From: Acidobacteriota bacterium
GTDB lineage: Bacteria; Actinomycetota; Acidimicrobiia; Acidimicrobiales; SHLQ01
Assembly: GCA_022562835.1 (NCBI GenBank)
Contig: JADFOM010000153.1
Location: 1 to 6,309 of the forward strand
DNA: 6,309 nucleotides
Direction of reading: 5' to 3'
The notes below the pieces were generated by a model. It was not told the DNA's origin. It searched no databases and worked only from the letters and a program-made list of their open reading frames with translations. The position numbers and the translations under genes are program-made. This document shows positions 5,349 through 6,309 of this stretch, piece after piece (position 1 is the first letter of the stretch; every line of letters begins with the position of its first letter).

Positions 5349-6254
5349 TTGGGAGCGTCGGGTTCGGTGACCGAGCCGCGTGGGCACATCGCTGTTATAG
5401 GCGCTGGCATCGGCGGTTTGGGTGCAACGTTGGCAATGTCTCGGGCCGGCTATCGCGTCACCCTCATAGAGCGCGATGACACGCCCCTACCCAACTCGGT
5501 AGAGGCAGCGTTCGAGTGGGACCGGCGCGGCGCGCCGCAGGTTAGGCATTCGCATGGTTATGCGGCCCGGCTACACAACATCCTGCGATCCCAGTTCCCC
5601 GACGTCTTGGACGAGCTCTGCAAGGCAGGCGCCGTGGAACACGATCTGGGCGCAATGCTCCCAGATGAAGTCCGCCGCGATATCGACGAGCTAAAGGTCA
5701 TCGCGGCTCGTAGAACGACCTACGAGTGGGTTCTCAGACGCGCTGCTACACGTTCACCGCTCGTCGACCTACGAGTTGGGGTGGGCGTCGACGGGCTCCT
5801 TGCCGACACGCTCAGCAACGCCGAGGTCACACACATCATTGGTGTGCGCCTCGATGACGAGACCTCGATCGAGGCAGATGCCGTCATAGCCAGCACTGGT
5901 CCACACAGTGACCTTGCCCGGTGGCTCGAGCCGCACGGCGTTGACATCCCCGAAGTGGTCGCCAAGACAGGTATTACCTACCTCACTCGTTTCTATCGTC
6001 TGCAACCGGGGCGCTCGTTGCCAGGAGGCGTCCTGCAAACCTCTAGCCGGCGCGCCGGCCTGAGCTACTCCTGCGTCGGGGCCGACAACGGTACGTTCTC
6101 GATCACGATCGCCGTCGAGAGCACCGACGGCGAGCTCCGGCGTCACCTCCTTGCGCCCGGGCGGTTCGAAGCTGTCTGCCAAATGCTTCCCGGCATCGAC
6201 ACGCTGACCGATGAGCAGGACGCTTACCTGGCCAGCTGGGCGATCGGGACGTAG
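5349..6254 (+). CDS. FAD-dependent monooxygenase/halogenase-like oxidoreductase, apparently C-terminally truncated
   Basis: The product has 301 residues from TTG 5349 (GTG 5367 is the alternative start). HIAVIGAGIGGLGATLAMSR forms the FAD-binding Rossmann motif, with G18-A-G-I-G-G23 and Glu41 at the end of the second strand. WDRRGAPQVRHSHGYAARL (58-76) is typical of a group of actinobacterial FAD-dependent monooxygenases related to flavin-dependent halogenases and geranylgeranyl reductases. The RRTTYEWVLRRAA segment and ADAVIASTGPHSDLARWL correspond to the conserved middle of the family. Homologues I remember run to roughly 430-500 residues, and the missing part holds the second FAD-contacting GD motif and the end of the substrate domain. 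Here the frame stops at TAG 6252, soon after LPGIDTLTDEQ. Neither other forward frame continues with family-like sequence to the window end. The protein is probably inactive, or the gene is a pseudogene. It has its own upstream gap and is probably transcribed separately from the cassette. Confidence 0.7.
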   Translation: MGASGSVTEPRGHIAVIGAGIGGLGATLAMSRAGYRVTLIERDDTPLPNSVEAAFEWDRRGAPQVRHSHGYAARLHNILRSQFPDVLDELCKAGAVEHDLGAMLPDEVRRDIDELKVIAARRTTYEWVLRRAATRSPLVDLRVGVGVDGLLADTLSNAEVTHIIGVRLDDETSIEADAVIASTGPHSDLARWLEPHGVDIPEVVAKTGITYLTRFYRLQPGRSLPGGVLQTSSRRAGLSYSCVGADNGTFSITIAVESTDGELRRHLLAPGRFEAVCQMLPGIDTLTDEQDAYLASWAIGT

Positions 6255-6261
6255 ACCTCTT

Positions 6262-6309
6262 TGTCATCCTGAGGAGCCCCGACGCGTCGGGGTGGCGACG
6301 ATAGCGGAA
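6262..6309. repeat. Probable copy of a dispersed intergenic repeat, cut by the window end
   Basis: The bases TGTCATCCTGAGGAGC (6262-6277) followed by a palindrome and GGCGACGA (6294-6301) resemble, from memory, a short repeat of the TGTCATCCTGAGGAGC...GCGACGAAGGATC type found between genes in several bacterial phyla. It carries the perfect palindrome described separately and has no coding character. The second end is not visible, so its limits are unknown. Confidence 0.35.
6277..6292. repeat. Perfect 16-base GC-rich palindrome
   Basis: CCCCGACGCGTCGGGG is its own reverse complement. Transcribed, it could fold into a stem of up to six pairs with a four-base loop. It lies 22 bases after the early stop of the FAD monooxygenase gene, so it could act as a terminator for the truncated gene, although no T-run follows. 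It may equally be the core of a mobile repeat. Confidence 0.55.

Overview
This GC-rich window carries every identifiable gene on the + strand with short intergenic gaps. It looks like chromosomal DNA of a free-living actinobacterium, perhaps of the Acidimicrobiia type. The clues are the frequent GC-rich codons, a tRNA-Lys with no encoded CCA, GTG/TTG starts, a Pro/Thr/Ala-rich lipoprotein linker, and protein families that I associate from memory with that group. The taxonomic placement is inference. There is no integrase, transposase, CRISPR array or rRNA.

Left part (1-1483). The window opens inside an unusual ORF. Its first ~50 residues read like the hammerhead domain of a xanthine dehydrogenase/CO dehydrogenase large subunit, and the rest reads like an unrelated His/Cys-rich actinobacterial protein. 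A tRNA-Lys(CTT) gene follows at 638-710, then 257 bases without a gene that hold nested inverted repeats, then a small Cys-anchored lipoprotein.

Centre (1592-5214). A complete 470-residue two-Rossmann FAD/NAD(P)-binding oxidoreductase is followed by a 163-base leader and a compact four-gene run. The run encodes a 134-residue secreted protein, a 238-residue secreted protein with a probable concanavalin A/LamG-like domain, a SipW-like (archaeal/ER-type, Ser-His) signal peptidase I, and a 122-residue helix-turn-helix regulator. The two secreted proteins are unrelated in their bodies but share the motif A-A-T-L-G-G exactly at the predicted signal-peptide cleavage site. The peptidase start codon overlaps the stop of the second secreted protein (ATGA). 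The arrangement suggests a dedicated peptidase-substrate cassette, analogous in layout to tapA-sipW-tasA of Bacillus but with different substrates. This is the most interesting content of the window.

Right part (5215-6309). A weak terminator-like hairpin is followed by a promoter-like stretch and a FAD-dependent monooxygenase/halogenase-like gene. That gene stops after 301 codons, well short of its family's usual length. The stop is followed within ten bases by a sequence resembling a dispersed intergenic repeat and by a perfect 16-base palindrome, so the gene may have been broken by repeat insertion or a point event.
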